Source: Limosilactobacillus sp.
Lineage (GTDB): Bacteria; Bacillota; Bacilli; Lactobacillales; Lactobacillaceae
Assembly (NCBI GenBank): GCA_030530845.1
Contig: JAUMUE010000002.1
Location: 1-64,000, forward strand
Reading direction: 5' to 3'
Length of the DNA stretch: 64,000 nucleotides
In this document: positions 46,652 to 55,616 of the stretch, one piece after another
Position numbering within the stretch: the stretch's first letter is position 1
How the letters are laid out: every line of letters begins with the position of its first letter
Notes under the pieces: model-generated
Seen by the model: the letters and a program-made list of their open reading frames with translations, nothing else
Database searches by the model: none
Told to the model about the DNA's origin: nothing
Position numbers and translations under genes: made by a program

Positions 46652-47457
46652 CTTACATGGCCTCCCTTCTGCTTCGCTTCACCGGTGATGAACATAACGA
46701 TGAACATCGCAATGATCAGGATGACACCGATCGTCGAACCCATCCCCCAGTTTTGCGTAGTCAAGAAGTGCTCTTCAATCGCAGTACCAAGGGTGATCAC
46801 CCGGTTACCCCCGATCAGACGTGTGATCATAAAGAGGGAGAGTGATGGGATGAAGACTGCTTGGATTCCCGCCTTCACTCCCGGCATGGACAGTGGGAAA
46901 ACCACCTTGGTGAAAGTCTGCCATTGGTTGGCACCGAGGTCCTTAGAGGCGTTAATCAGTGATGGATTGATTTCGGCCAAGGAGTTGAAGATTGGCAAAA
47001 CCATGAATGGGATTTCGATGTAGGCAGCCACGAACATGAAGCTGGCATCGGTGAAGAGCAGCTGGTGGCTTCCGAGTCCCATGAATTGCAGGAATTGGTT
47101 GATTGAACCCGTCCGTGAGAATAAGCCAATGAACGCATACGTCTTCAGCAATAAGTTGATCCATGTTGGCAAGATCACCAAAAGGAGCCAGAATTGCTTG
47201 TTTGGCAGGTTATTCAGCACATAGGCGGTTGGGTATGAAATTAAAAGTGTCACCAGCGTAATCAAAAAGGCGTACCAAACCGAATTGAAGGTCATCTTGA
47301 GGTACACGCTGGATGACAAGTAATCTGCGTAATTGCCCAGGGTCAAGTGGCCACTGATGTCAAAAAATGATTGGTAAAAAATCAGGACCAGTGGTGCGAT
47401 GACGAACAGGACAATCCAAAGTGCGTAAGGAATGATAAACAGGGTTTTATTCCGCAT
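46648..47457 (-). CDS. potB: Spermidine/putrescine ABC transporter permease
   Basis: This 269-residue permease has six helices and the EAA loop (LINASKDLGANQWQTFTKVVFPLSMPGVKAG). Its start overlaps the potA stop by one base. It pairs with PotC. Confidence 0.95.
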   Translation of the reverse strand: MRNKTLFIIPYALWIVLFVIAPLVLIFYQSFFDISGHLTLGNYADYLSSSVYLKMTFNSVWYAFLITLVTLLISYPTAYVLNNLPNKQFWLLLVILPTWINLLLKTYAFIGLFSRTGSINQFLQFMGLGSHQLLFTDASFMFVAAYIEIPFMVLPIFNSLAEINPSLINASKDLGANQWQTFTKVVFPLSMPGVKAGIQAVFIPSLSLFMITRLIGGNRVITLGTAIEEHFLTTQNWGMGSTIGVILIIAMFIVMFITGEAKQKGGHVR

Positions 47458-48548
47458 TAGTCGTCCTCCTCGTAACTGTCTAGACGGGCATCGAAGTCCT
47501 CTTCAGTTTCGTTGTAACGCATGATATGGATGTCTTCGGGGTCAAATGAAATACCAACTTTGGCCCCCACTTGCGTCTTATGAATCGAATTAATCTTCCA
47601 GGTGTGGTCACGGACGTCGTGAACGGTGATTTGGTAGTCAACACCGCGGAATAATTGGGTATCCACGGTCCCAACCAGCTGGCCCTTTTCGACAGTCGTA
47701 ATGTCCAAATCTTCCGGACGGATCACAACTTCGACCCGTTCATTTGGCCGCATCCCCGCGTCGACACACTCAAAGTCCTGGCCGTTAATGTCAACCAGGT
47801 AGTCTTCCTTCATGATTCCGGGCACGATGTTACTTTCACCGATGAAGTCCGCAACAAAGTGATTCAGCGGTTCGTCGTAGATATCGACCGGCGTACCTGA
47901 TTGTTGGATCTTCCCGTCGTTGATGATCATGATCTGGTCACTCATCGCCAGGGCCTCTTCTTGATCGTGGGTAACGAAAATGAAGGTGATGCCGAGCTTA
48001 CGTTGGAGTTGACGCAGTTCGGTCTGCATTTGCACCCGCAGCTTGTGGTCCAAGGCTGACAGGGCTTCATCGAGTAAGAGGACTTTTGGTTCGTTGACAA
48101 TCGCACGTGCAATCGCAACCCGTTGTCGCTGGCCACCTGACATTGCGGTAATTTCACGTTCGCCGTAACCTTCTAGTTGCACCAACTTGAGGGCTTTTTC
48201 GACCCGTGCGTTGATCTCATCCTTCTTGACACCCTTGATTTGCAGACCAAAGGCGACGTTTTCGGCAACGTTCATGTGTGGAAAGAGTGCGTAATCTTGG
48301 AAGACCGTATTAACCTGGCGTTGGTTAGCAGGAACGTCGGTAACTTCCTTGCCATCGAAGTAGATTTCACCAGTGGTAGGGTGGTCAAAACCCGCAATCA
48401 AGCGTAAAATCGTGGTCTTACCTGATCCAGATGGGCCGAGAAGGGTATAGAACTTCCCAGCTTCGATTTCAAAATCAATGTCCTTCAAGACCGTATTTTC
48501 ATCAAAGCTCTTTCCTACATGTCGAAATTCCATAATGTTTTTAGCCAT
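47457..48548 (-). CDS. potA: Spermidine/putrescine ABC transporter ATP-binding protein
   Basis: The 363-residue ATPase has Walker [10 protein letters not shown], signature [14 protein letters not shown], Walker [12 protein letters not shown] and the switch histidine in [11 protein letters not shown]-terminal TOBE-like domain follows (about residues 275-350). [12 protein letters not shown] is typical of PotA. The ATG at 48548 lies seven bases after GGAGG; an ATG two codons earlier is too close. It is the first gene of potABCD. Polyamine uptake is the inferred role. Confidence 0.95.
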   Translation of the reverse strand: MAKNIMEFRHVGKSFDENTVLKDIDFEIEAGKFYTLLGPSGSGKTTILRLIAGFDHPTTGEIYFDGKEVTDVPANQRQVNTVFQDYALFPHMNVAENVAFGLQIKGVKKDEINARVEKALKLVQLEGYGEREITAMSGGQRQRVAIARAIVNEPKVLLLDEALSALDHKLRVQMQTELRQLQRKLGITFIFVTHDQEEALAMSDQIMIINDGKIQQSGTPVDIYDEPLNHFVADFIGESNIVPGIMKEDYLVDINGQDFECVDAGMRPNERVEVVIRPEDLDITTVEKGQLVGTVDTQLFRGVDYQITVHDVRDHTWKINSIHKTQVGAKVGISFDPEDIHIMRYNETEEDFDARLDSYEEDD

Positions 48549-48629
48549 TCTCATGCCTCCGCTTCTCTTTTATTTTCACGTAAATTATACATGTTTAAGA
48601 GGATTTTTTGGTGTCATACACTCAAAAAG

Positions 48630-48658
48630 TTAACATTCAATTCTATCACGTGTAATAA
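48630..48658 (+). promoter_or_regulatory. Promoter of pepX
   Basis: TTAACA (48630-48635) and TAATAA (48653-48658) are separated by 17 bases upstream of the pepX start. Confidence 0.5.
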
Positions 48659-48691
48659 TGGATGTAACTATTTTTTTGCGAGGTAAGCCAA

Positions 48692-51115
48692 ATGAAATTT
48701 AATCAATTTTCAATCATCCCAACTACACCGGCACAACGACGCGCGGAATTAAAAATGCTCCACCTGCTAAACGACCAGGAGGAAGAAAAATACCGCGCCG
48801 TGGACCTCTGGATAATGATCCTCACACGGCTGCACCAGGGCGTCAATTCTCCCCTGCCCGCCACAGAATGGCTCCACGACCTCCTCGCTACACCGGCACA
48901 AGCGATCGACGAGTGGCTTAGTGACGGCAATCAACTGACCTCCGACGTCTTCTACCGGGTTGCTTTCCAGCTGTTGGAATTCGAGCCAGATCTTGATTTC
49001 CAATTGGATTCACCCGTCAACGAATGGAAGAAATTTCACCTACCCATCCATGACACTGATGAATGGACGAGCGCAGATGTGATTGACGGATTATACCTCT
49101 TATTAAATACACGGGGAAAAAACGGAATGGCACTAATTGATTTGCTGACGGCGGAAGGTTTTTTGACCTGGACCTACGATTTACCGGCAGACCAAAAGCC
49201 ACTTTTCTTCAATGGCAAGCCGCTTGCGACCTATGACCACCATGACTTCATCCGCGAAGTTGTCTACGTGGAAACCGACCTCGACACGGACTTTGACGGA
49301 CAAGCGGACCTGGTAAAAGTCGAAGTGATGCGCCCACGTGAATCTGACGTCAAGCCTGCACCCGCCGTATTTACCGCCAGCCCATACAATCAAGGGACGA
49401 ACGACAAGTGGGGCGAAAAGTCGACCCACAACGTCAACCTTCCTTTGACACACAAGACCGCTACGGACCAGGCACCCGCCGAAGAAGCATTCCCAACCGA
49501 TTTCAAAAAGCGTGAGGTTAACGGATCTGCGGACAAGGCTACTCAAACCTTCACTGCGACCCCCGCATACACATTGAACAACTATCTTGCGGTCCGCGGT
49601 TACGCCATCGTTTACGCATCCGGGATTGGGACCAAAGACTCAGACGGCTTCCAAACCTGTGGCTCACCGGAACAAACCGATTCTATGAAGGCCGTCGTGG
49701 AATGGCTCCACGGTGACCGACGCGCATTTACCGACCGGACCAGTGGCATCACCGTCACGGCCGACTGGTGCAATGGCAACGTCGCAATGACCGGTCGTTC
49801 CTACCTGGGAACCCTTTCCACTGCAGTCGCAACCACAGGTGTTCCTGGCTTAAAGGCGATCATCTCAGAAGCTGCCATCTCAAGCTGGTACGACTACTAC
49901 CGCGAAAATGGTCTCGTTCGTGCAGCGGGTGGATTCCAGGGTGAAGACGCTGACACATTAGCCAACGAAACTTTCAGCAGGACCAAGCGCCCCGCTGACT
50001 TTGCCCGTGTTAAGAACCGCTATAATCAATACACCGCGCAAATGATCAAGGCAATGGACCGGACAACCGGAAACTACAACGACTTCTGGGCTGCCCGTGA
50101 CTACCGCAAGGACGTTTCCAAGATCAAGGCTGATGTAATGATGATTCACGGCCTCAACGACAATAACGTTGAACCAAGCAACGTCAAAGCATTGTCCGAC
50201 CTCCTGAAGAAGGTATCAGTCACATCTAAGCTGGTCCTCCACCAAGGTCAACACATCTACATCAACGCTTTCACTTCGCTCGACTTCTCCGAAATGGTCA
50301 ACTTATGGTTCGCCAATAAGCTGATGGGAGTGGAAAACGGCGCTGATGAGTTCTTGCCAAACGTCCTTGTCCAATCCAACGCCACACCAGAAACCTGGAC
50401 TGCCTACGACCAATGGACAGACGGTGCGACACAGGACTTCTACTTGGCTGAACGCCGCCTCGTGACATCCCCGGCCGCCGACTCGACCACCCTGGAATTT
50501 TTCGACCAACAAACCGAAGCCGACTACAAAGACTGGTGCAAGCACCCAGCCAAGTGGCAATCCGCCCTCTACAAGGATAACGGCAAGTTCAGTCTCCACT
50601 TCACGTCCGAGAGTTTCGACTCCGATATGATTCTGCGCGGAACACCACGGCTGACGGTGCAAGTCGCTTCATCAGTAGACCACGGAATGTTGAGTGCAGA
50701 ACTGCTCGATAAGGGGACCGATAAGCGCCTGACCGTCTCACCCGTTCTGATGAACCGTGGCGGGCTGCCATTGGGATACCTCTGGCAAAGCGACGACCTG
50801 CGTGAATTCCGTCTGCAAAAGGAAACCAGTGAGTACAAGATGATCGCCCACGGTCACATTAACCTGCAAAACCGGCGCAACCCACGTGACGTCGATGACC
50901 TGGCAGCCGGACAAACCGTCACCGTCTCCTTTGACCTGCAACCAATCTTCCACGAGCTGAAACGTGGTCACCAATTGGAATTAATCATCTACGCGACCGA
51001 CTACGAATTCACCCTCCGTGGCAACGAAGCAATCACTTACTCTGTGAATACCAAAGATGCCAAACTCACCATCCCCGGTTTTCACCCCTCTGACAAATCG
51101 GCAAAAGAGGAGTAA
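48692..51115 (+). CDS. pepX: Xaa-Pro dipeptidyl-peptidase
   Basis: The 807-residue protein has the length of lactobacillar PepX and removes X-Pro dipeptides from peptides, important for casein-type substrates. An N-terminal helical domain (to about 150) is followed by the alpha/beta hydrolase core. The serine nucleophile is Ser370 in GRSYLGTLS. A C-terminal jelly roll begins near residue 580. The aspartate/histidine of the triad lie around MIHGLNDNNV and HQGQHIY. It lies just upstream of a proline iminopeptidase-like gene. Confidence 0.97.
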   Translation: MKFNQFSIIPTTPAQRRAELKMLHLLNDQEEEKYRAVDLWIMILTRLHQGVNSPLPATEWLHDLLATPAQAIDEWLSDGNQLTSDVFYRVAFQLLEFEPDLDFQLDSPVNEWKKFHLPIHDTDEWTSADVIDGLYLLLNTRGKNGMALIDLLTAEGFLTWTYDLPADQKPLFFNGKPLATYDHHDFIREVVYVETDLDTDFDGQADLVKVEVMRPRESDVKPAPAVFTASPYNQGTNDKWGEKSTHNVNLPLTHKTATDQAPAEEAFPTDFKKREVNGSADKATQTFTATPAYTLNNYLAVRGYAIVYASGIGTKDSDGFQTCGSPEQTDSMKAVVEWLHGDRRAFTDRTSGITVTADWCNGNVAMTGRSYLGTLSTAVATTGVPGLKAIISEAAISSWYDYYRENGLVRAAGGFQGEDADTLANETFSRTKRPADFARVKNRYNQYTAQMIKAMDRTTGNYNDFWAARDYRKDVSKIKADVMMIHGLNDNNVEPSNVKALSDLLKKVSVTSKLVLHQGQHIYINAFTSLDFSEMVNLWFANKLMGVENGADEFLPNVLVQSNATPETWTAYDQWTDGATQDFYLAERRLVTSPAADSTTLEFFDQQTEADYKDWCKHPAKWQSALYKDNGKFSLHFTSESFDSDMILRGTPRLTVQVASSVDHGMLSAELLDKGTDKRLTVSPVLMNRGGLPLGYLWQSDDLREFRLQKETSEYKMIAHGHINLQNRRNPRDVDDLAAGQTVTVSFDLQPIFHELKRGHQLELIIYATDYEFTLRGNEAITYSVNTKDAKLTIPGFHPSDKSAKEE

Positions 51116-51171
51116 AATGGACAAATAGCGTTCCCTAACGCTTGAATAACACAAAGAGGAGAGATTTTTTG

Positions 51172-52083
51172 ATGAAGACTGGTACAAAAATCATCACATT
51201 AGATAATGGCTACCATCTTTGGACCAACACCCAAGGCGAAGGTGACATCCACTTGCTCGCCCTGCACGGTGGCCCCGGTGGTAATCATGAATACTGGGAA
51301 GACACGGCCGCACAACTGAAGAAGCAAGGCCTGAACGTCACTGTTACGATGTATGACCAGCTTGGCTCCTTATACTCTGACCAACCCGATTACGATGACC
51401 CCGAAATCGCTAAGAAGTACCTCACCTACGAATACTTCCTGGATGAAGTTGACGAAGTACGCGAAAAGCTCGGTTTTGACAACTTCTACCTGATTGGCCA
51501 AAGCTGGGGTGGATTACTGGTACAAGAATACGCCGTCAAGTACGGACAACACTTAAAGGGTGCCATCATCTCATCCATGGTTGATGAAATCGATGAATAC
51601 GTAGATCACGTCAACGAACTCCGTGAAAAGACTCTGCCAGCTGATGCAGTGGCCTTCATGAAGGAATGTGAAGACAAGAACGACTACAGCAACCCTAAGT
51701 ACCAAGAATACGTGCAAGTGATGAACGAAAATTACGTTGACCGCAAGCAACCTTCTAAGCTCTACCACCTGTACGATCTTGGTGGCACCAAGGTCTACAA
51801 CGCTTTCCAAGGGGACAACGAATTCGTCATCACTGGTAAGCTCAAGGACTGGCACTTCCGCGACCAACTGAAGAACATCAAGGTACCAACCCTGTTGACA
51901 TTCGGTGAACACGAAACGATGCCATTGGAAACCGCTAAGACCATGGCTAGCTTGATCCCTAACTCCAAGCTGGTTACTACTCCAAACGGTGGACACCACC
52001 ACATGGTTGATAACCCAGACGTTTACTACAAGCACCTGGCTGACTTCATCCGTGACGTGGAAAACGACACTTTCAACAAGTAA
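51172..52083 (+). CDS. Proline iminopeptidase-family alpha/beta hydrolase
   Basis: The 303-residue protein has the S33-family opening HGGPGGNHEYW (oxyanion hole) and nucleophile elbow GQSWGG with Ser111. A final GGHHHMVDNP holds the histidine. This is the form of lactobacillar PepI and related prolyl aminopeptidases. The ATG at 51172 is chosen; GAGGAGAG lies about nine bases upstream. Together with pepX it would finish off proline-containing peptides. Confidence 0.9.
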   Translation: MKTGTKIITLDNGYHLWTNTQGEGDIHLLALHGGPGGNHEYWEDTAAQLKKQGLNVTVTMYDQLGSLYSDQPDYDDPEIAKKYLTYEYFLDEVDEVREKLGFDNFYLIGQSWGGLLVQEYAVKYGQHLKGAIISSMVDEIDEYVDHVNELREKTLPADAVAFMKECEDKNDYSNPKYQEYVQVMNENYVDRKQPSKLYHLYDLGGTKVYNAFQGDNEFVITGKLKDWHFRDQLKNIKVPTLLTFGEHETMPLETAKTMASLIPNSKLVTTPNGGHHHMVDNPDVYYKHLADFIRDVENDTFNK

Positions 52084-52090
52084 AATCATT

Positions 52091-52124
52091 GAGATCGCAG
52101 AAATTTCTCGCGGTCTCTTTTTTT
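52091..52124 (+). terminator. Terminator of the iminopeptidase gene
   Basis: GAGATCGC and GCGGTCTC pair (one G-U) around an 11-base loop and are followed by seven or more T residues. Confidence 0.8.
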
Positions 52125-52199
52125 GCTTACAAAATGCGTAAAAATGTTAGATAATAGAGGAAATCAAACGACATAATTAGTTGAGAAAGGACTAGTAAA

Positions 52200-52841
52200 A
52201 TGTCACAAGTTAATACGTTCATTTTTGATATTGACGGTACGCTGATCGACTCATTCGACATGTACATGCCCTCAATGATCGAAATCCTGCGCCGTCACGG
52301 CTACGAGATCGCTCCAGAAGACGAGGATACGATCATGAAGAAGTATTTCGGGATCACCGGTTTAGATGCCCTCAAGCTCTTCGGTGTAAAGCCAGAAGAA
52401 ATCGAGCTCATCCATGATGAATGGGTAGTCGAATCCGACAAGCGTCGCGACTTCACCAAGGCTCTCGACCAAATTCCTGAAGCCCTCGATGCACTGTCCA
52501 AGGTTCCCGGAAACCGGCTGGCTGTAGCGACCTCCAAGCTCCGTGACGAATACGAATACTTCGAAAAGCAATACGATTTCGCTAAGCACTTCGAAGTGGC
52601 GATCGCCTCCGAAGATACGGAAAAGCACAAGCCATCCCCTGACCCAATCTTGGCGGCCCTCGATCGGATGGGAGTCAAGCCGGAAAATGCGGTTTATGTC
52701 GGCGACACCATCAACGACCTCTTAGCTGCTAAGGCTGCCGGGGTCAAGTTTGCCGGTGCCAACTACGGAAGCGTTAACCCATCCGAAATCAAGGATGCGG
52801 ATTACTTATTAGACTCACCAATGGACCTTTTGAAGATCTAG
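52200..52841 (+). CDS. HAD-superfamily hydrolase (phosphoglycolate/PpaX-like)
   Basis: This 213-residue protein has HAD motif I FDIDGTLIDS (Asp10, Asp12), motif II VATSK, a conserved Lys in HKPSPDPI and motif IV VGDTINDLLAA. An alpha-helical cap lies between residues about 18 and 85. It resembles PpaX/phosphoglycolate phosphatase proteins; the substrate is unknown. The ATG follows AAAGGA. Confidence 0.9.
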   Translation: MSQVNTFIFDIDGTLIDSFDMYMPSMIEILRRHGYEIAPEDEDTIMKKYFGITGLDALKLFGVKPEEIELIHDEWVVESDKRRDFTKALDQIPEALDALSKVPGNRLAVATSKLRDEYEYFEKQYDFAKHFEVAIASEDTEKHKPSPDPILAALDRMGVKPENAVYVGDTINDLLAAKAAGVKFAGANYGSVNPSEIKDADYLLDSPMDLLKI

Positions 52842-52875
52842 TCATTTGATTTTGATTGAATAATTACGTTAATAC

Positions 52876-52908
52876 AGCCCGTGCAATTTCTGATTACACG
52901 AGCTTTTT
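52876..52908 (+). terminator. Terminator of the HAD gene
   Basis: AGCCCGTG and CACGAGCT pair with one mismatch and lead into TTTTT. Confidence 0.6.
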
Positions 52909-52927
52909 ACTACACAGGGAGGATTAC

Positions 52928-53371
52928 ATGACTTTTTACGCTGAAAGTTATTTTTCACACCAACAGCAACTCTTCAGCATGATAAACTACGGTGTCATCA
53001 TTGTCTTGTCATTGCTGATTTTGTTCAACGCCACACGCTACTTACGCCACCACATGCGGACGCGAAACAAGGATTTAGGGATCATTTTCTTCCTGCTTTT
53101 ACTGATTTTTGTGGGGCTGCAGATTACCAACATCGAAAACGAATTTAACCGGAGCAACCAGACTTCAGAGATGCGCCCATTCATTGAAGCGGTTGCTAGG
53201 GACCACGGATTGAAGTCTAACCAGGTTTTCGTAAATTCACAAACGCTGACAGATGGTATCCTGGTGCGTTTTGACAAAAAGGACTACCGCGTCAACCTCA
53301 GTCCGACCGGTGACAACTATACCCTCACCCGGGCCCACGTCGTCGATCACTCCGTAAAAATCGTGCGCTAG
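52928..53371 (+). CDS. DUF3290-family membrane protein
   Basis: The 147-residue protein has two N-terminal membrane helices (about residues 20-37 and 54-75) and a small extracytoplasmic or cytoplasmic domain. It fits the DUF3290 family, which in lactobacilli is nearly always followed by a DUF421 gene, as here (nine bases apart). Function unknown. The ATG at 52928 has GGGAGG upstream; in-frame codons before it lie in the terminator. Confidence 0.82.
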   Translation: MTFYAESYFSHQQQLFSMINYGVIIVLSLLILFNATRYLRHHMRTRNKDLGIIFFLLLLIFVGLQITNIENEFNRSNQTSEMRPFIEAVARDHGLKSNQVFVNSQTLTDGILVRFDKKDYRVNLSPTGDNYTLTRAHVVDHSVKIVR

Positions 53372-53380
53372 GAGGTAAAC

Positions 53381-54016
53381 ATGGATTACACATTAATTAC
53401 AATCAAGTTCGTCCTCGGGATCATCTGTCTGATCTTCCAAATCAACATGCTGGGTAAGGGGAACCTGGCGCCAACATCTGCGATCGACCAAGTGCAAAAC
53501 TACGTACTAGGGGGTATCATCGGTGGTATCATTTATAACAGTGCGATCACCGTCCTCCAATTCGTGATGGTGCTCTTGATCTGGACGTTAATTGTCTTTG
53601 TCGTTAAGTTTGCTAAGGAACACAACTCGCTGGTACAAAAGGTTATCGACGGACAGCCACTGATCTTGATCAAGAACGGTAAGGTACAAGTTGAAACCTG
53701 TCTGCGTGCTGGCGTGACAGCGAATGAATTAATGTTCCGTCTCCGTGCCCACGGGATCTATGAAGTTTCACGGGTTAAAAGCGGGATCCTGGAACAAAAC
53801 GGACAATTAGTCGTAATCGAAAACGACGAAGAAAACGTCCGCTTCCCCATCATCAACGACGGCCAAATCAGCGATGACGTGCTGGAATTGATCCACCGCG
53901 ACGAAGAATGGCTGATGAGCGAATTAAAGAAAGCCGGATACGATAACGCCAACGATATCTACCTTGGTGAATACACCCACGGTAAGTTGACCCTCATCCC
54001 ATATCCGAAAGCATAA
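53381..54016 (+). CDS. DUF421-family membrane protein (YetF-like)
   Basis: This is a 211-residue protein with three N-terminal helices and two cytoplasmic DUF421 units. GNLAPTSAIDQVQNYVLGGIIGG and GQPLILIKNGKVQVE are family hallmarks. The ribosome site AGGAGG lies just after the DUF3290 stop. The pair likely forms a membrane complex; related proteins are linked to spore or envelope integrity in bacilli, but no role is known here. Confidence 0.9.
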   Translation: MDYTLITIKFVLGIICLIFQINMLGKGNLAPTSAIDQVQNYVLGGIIGGIIYNSAITVLQFVMVLLIWTLIVFVVKFAKEHNSLVQKVIDGQPLILIKNGKVQVETCLRAGVTANELMFRLRAHGIYEVSRVKSGILEQNGQLVVIENDEENVRFPIINDGQISDDVLELIHRDEEWLMSELKKAGYDNANDIYLGEYTHGKLTLIPYPKA

Positions 54017-54018
54017 TA

Positions 54019-54060
54019 AATAGGCTAGTGCCCATGTGGAACACTAGCCTATTGCTTTTT
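54019..54060. terminator. Bidirectional terminator after the DUF421 gene
   Basis: AATAGGCTAGTG and CACTAGCCTATT form a perfect 12-bp stem; the convergent phosphoesterase gene ends inside it. Confidence 0.85.
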
Positions 54061-55128
54061 AAATAACGCTGCCATCTTAGCGGCGATTTCAGGATCGAGG
54101 TTGTCAGCCAGGGTGCTTTCTTCATCCTTAGCTTCCTCGGTCTGGTTCTTAATCATTTGTGCCAAATCGTCGGCGATAGCTTGTTCACCGACCTTGATTG
54201 GGTTGACCGTCAGACGACCACCCGCCGCGTCCGCGTGACCACCACCGTTGAAGTACTTTTCGGCAAACTTCGCCACGTCGATCTTGCCGTTACTCCGCAG
54301 TGACACACTGACCGGGCTGATCACCAGTGCAGCGTCAACTTCCGGATTCTGGCCCAGCAACTCGTGGGCGATTTCGGACTTGTAATCACTGGCGTAGACA
54401 ATCCCAAACTTGTGGCCATCTAAGTCAGTGATCAGGATGTCCTTCAAGTGGCCCCTCAAGTACTTAGCCCGCCGTTCGTTCAAGGTATGGATTAGTAGGT
54501 GGTTGACCTCTTCGTACTTGGGCCATCCAGCTTCATAGACGTCATGCATGAAGGATTCGGAGTCTTGCAGTGGGTAGAACCAGAAGAGTTGATCCAGGTC
54601 ATCGGCTGCTTGACGTACCGCAGGATCCATGTCGGGGTCGTTTTGCCAATCCCAGGTATCGTAAGCCCGGATCAGTTCGACCAGGTAATCCAATTCTGCG
54701 CCCCGGTCTTGTGCGAGGTCCGCAAAGTGTGGTTGGGTCTTGATCCAATCCCAAGCCAGGCTGGTTGCACTTGGCGTTATGTCGGGGTTGGCAGGAAAAA
54801 TTGAATTGGCAGCGTACTTTTTCCGTAACTCTTCTTCGCTTTCGTGGTGATCAAATACCAGCCAGTGATTTGCAAAGTGCTCGTTTAATTGTTGGAAAGT
54901 GTACTCGCTGTCAGGCGTCATATCCATGATGTAGACGTCGGTATAGCGGCTCGCCTCGGAGCTTTCGAGCCAGTGGGCAAATTCCTCATCGATCCGACCG
55001 GCACCACAGTTTTGCATATCAAATTGAACGTCCTCAAACATCACCGGTTGAACCGCTTTGAGAAGCATTGGGGCACCGAATCCGTCCAAGTCGTTATGTG
55101 AAAATACCTTAATCAGCTGTCTTGCCAT
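54049..55128 (-). CDS. DHH-family phosphoesterase (NrnB-like oligoribonuclease)
   Basis: The 359-residue protein has the DHH metal-binding motifs: SHNDLDG (His11, Asp13), MDM (Asp69) and FDHHE (Asp93, His94, His95). The DHHA1 signature GGGHADAAGG follows near residue 298. This set resembles NrnB, which degrades short RNA or cAMP-like substrates. A C-terminal acidic/helical tail follows. The start ATG lies close to a run of A/T and is the only good candidate. Confidence 0.85.
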   Translation of the reverse strand: MARQLIKVFSHNDLDGFGAPMLLKAVQPVMFEDVQFDMQNCGAGRIDEEFAHWLESSEASRYTDVYIMDMTPDSEYTFQQLNEHFANHWLVFDHHESEEELRKKYAANSIFPANPDITPSATSLAWDWIKTQPHFADLAQDRGAELDYLVELIRAYDTWDWQNDPDMDPAVRQAADDLDQLFWFYPLQDSESFMHDVYEAGWPKYEEVNHLLIHTLNERRAKYLRGHLKDILITDLDGHKFGIVYASDYKSEIAHELLGQNPEVDAALVISPVSVSLRSNGKIDVAKFAEKYFNGGGHADAAGGRLTVNPIKVGEQAIADDLAQMIKNQTEEAKDEESTLADNLDPEIAAKMAALFKKQ

Positions 55129-55243
55129 TTATGAACACCCGTCCTTTTTTCTTAATATGAATATTATACAGGTCAAACCTGCATTATGATTAAATTTGTT
55201 TCGTCGAATTCCAAAAAAAACGAAATAAAATCAAAAAATACTG

Positions 55244-55271
55244 TTGACATTAATTAGATTTCGATTAGAAT
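55244..55271 (+). promoter_or_regulatory. Promoter of the T-box leader of brnQ
   Basis: TTGACA (55244-55249) and TAGAAT (55266-55271) are separated by 16 bases, just before the start of the T-box RNA. Confidence 0.7.
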
Positions 55272-55299
55272 GATTAACAACAATTTAATTATTTGATCG

Positions 55300-55561
55300 C
55301 AATGAGAAAGAAAAGTAAGATTGTTGATCCCTACAGCGAGTCTCGTGAGGTGTGAGGAGACAGGACGATGGCAATTTGAAGATCACTTTCGAGTCCTAAT
55401 CTTAAATTAGAGTAAGATTAGGTGGTAACACCCATTATCGTGTCAGCGTATCGCTTTTTAGCCGTACGTGAAGAGGCTTCGTCTAATGACAGCCTAAATA
55501 TAGGGTGGTACCACGCTAATGCGTCCCTTAACCAATGCAAGTTGGTTAAGGGACTTTTTTG
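55300..55561 (+). ncRNA. T-box riboswitch with Ile specifier
   Basis: The leader has the T-box arrangement. Stem I begins with GAAAG pairing with CTTTC (55386-55390), and its specifier loop has an AGTA on the 5' side and GAAG-ATC-A on the 3' side. The specifier triplet is therefore ATC (55382-55384), for tRNA-Ile. A stem II-like hairpin lies at 55395-55422. The T-box sequence AGGGTGGTACCACGC is at 55502-55516. A terminator with arms CCCTTAACCAA and TTGGTTAAGGG ends in TTTTTT. Uncharged tRNA would stabilise the antiterminator and turn on brnQ. Confidence 0.92.
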
Positions 55562-55616
55562 TTGGGATCAAGCAATTAAAAGCAATTATTCTATTTTATC
55601 CTAGGAGGGATTACAT

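Noticed and set aside
55420..55431. A second T-box-like sequence (AGGTGGTAACAC) suggesting a tandem T-box
   Set aside because: It lies directly after the stem II hairpin of the single T-box and no second specifier stem follows; it fits the pseudoknot/linker region.
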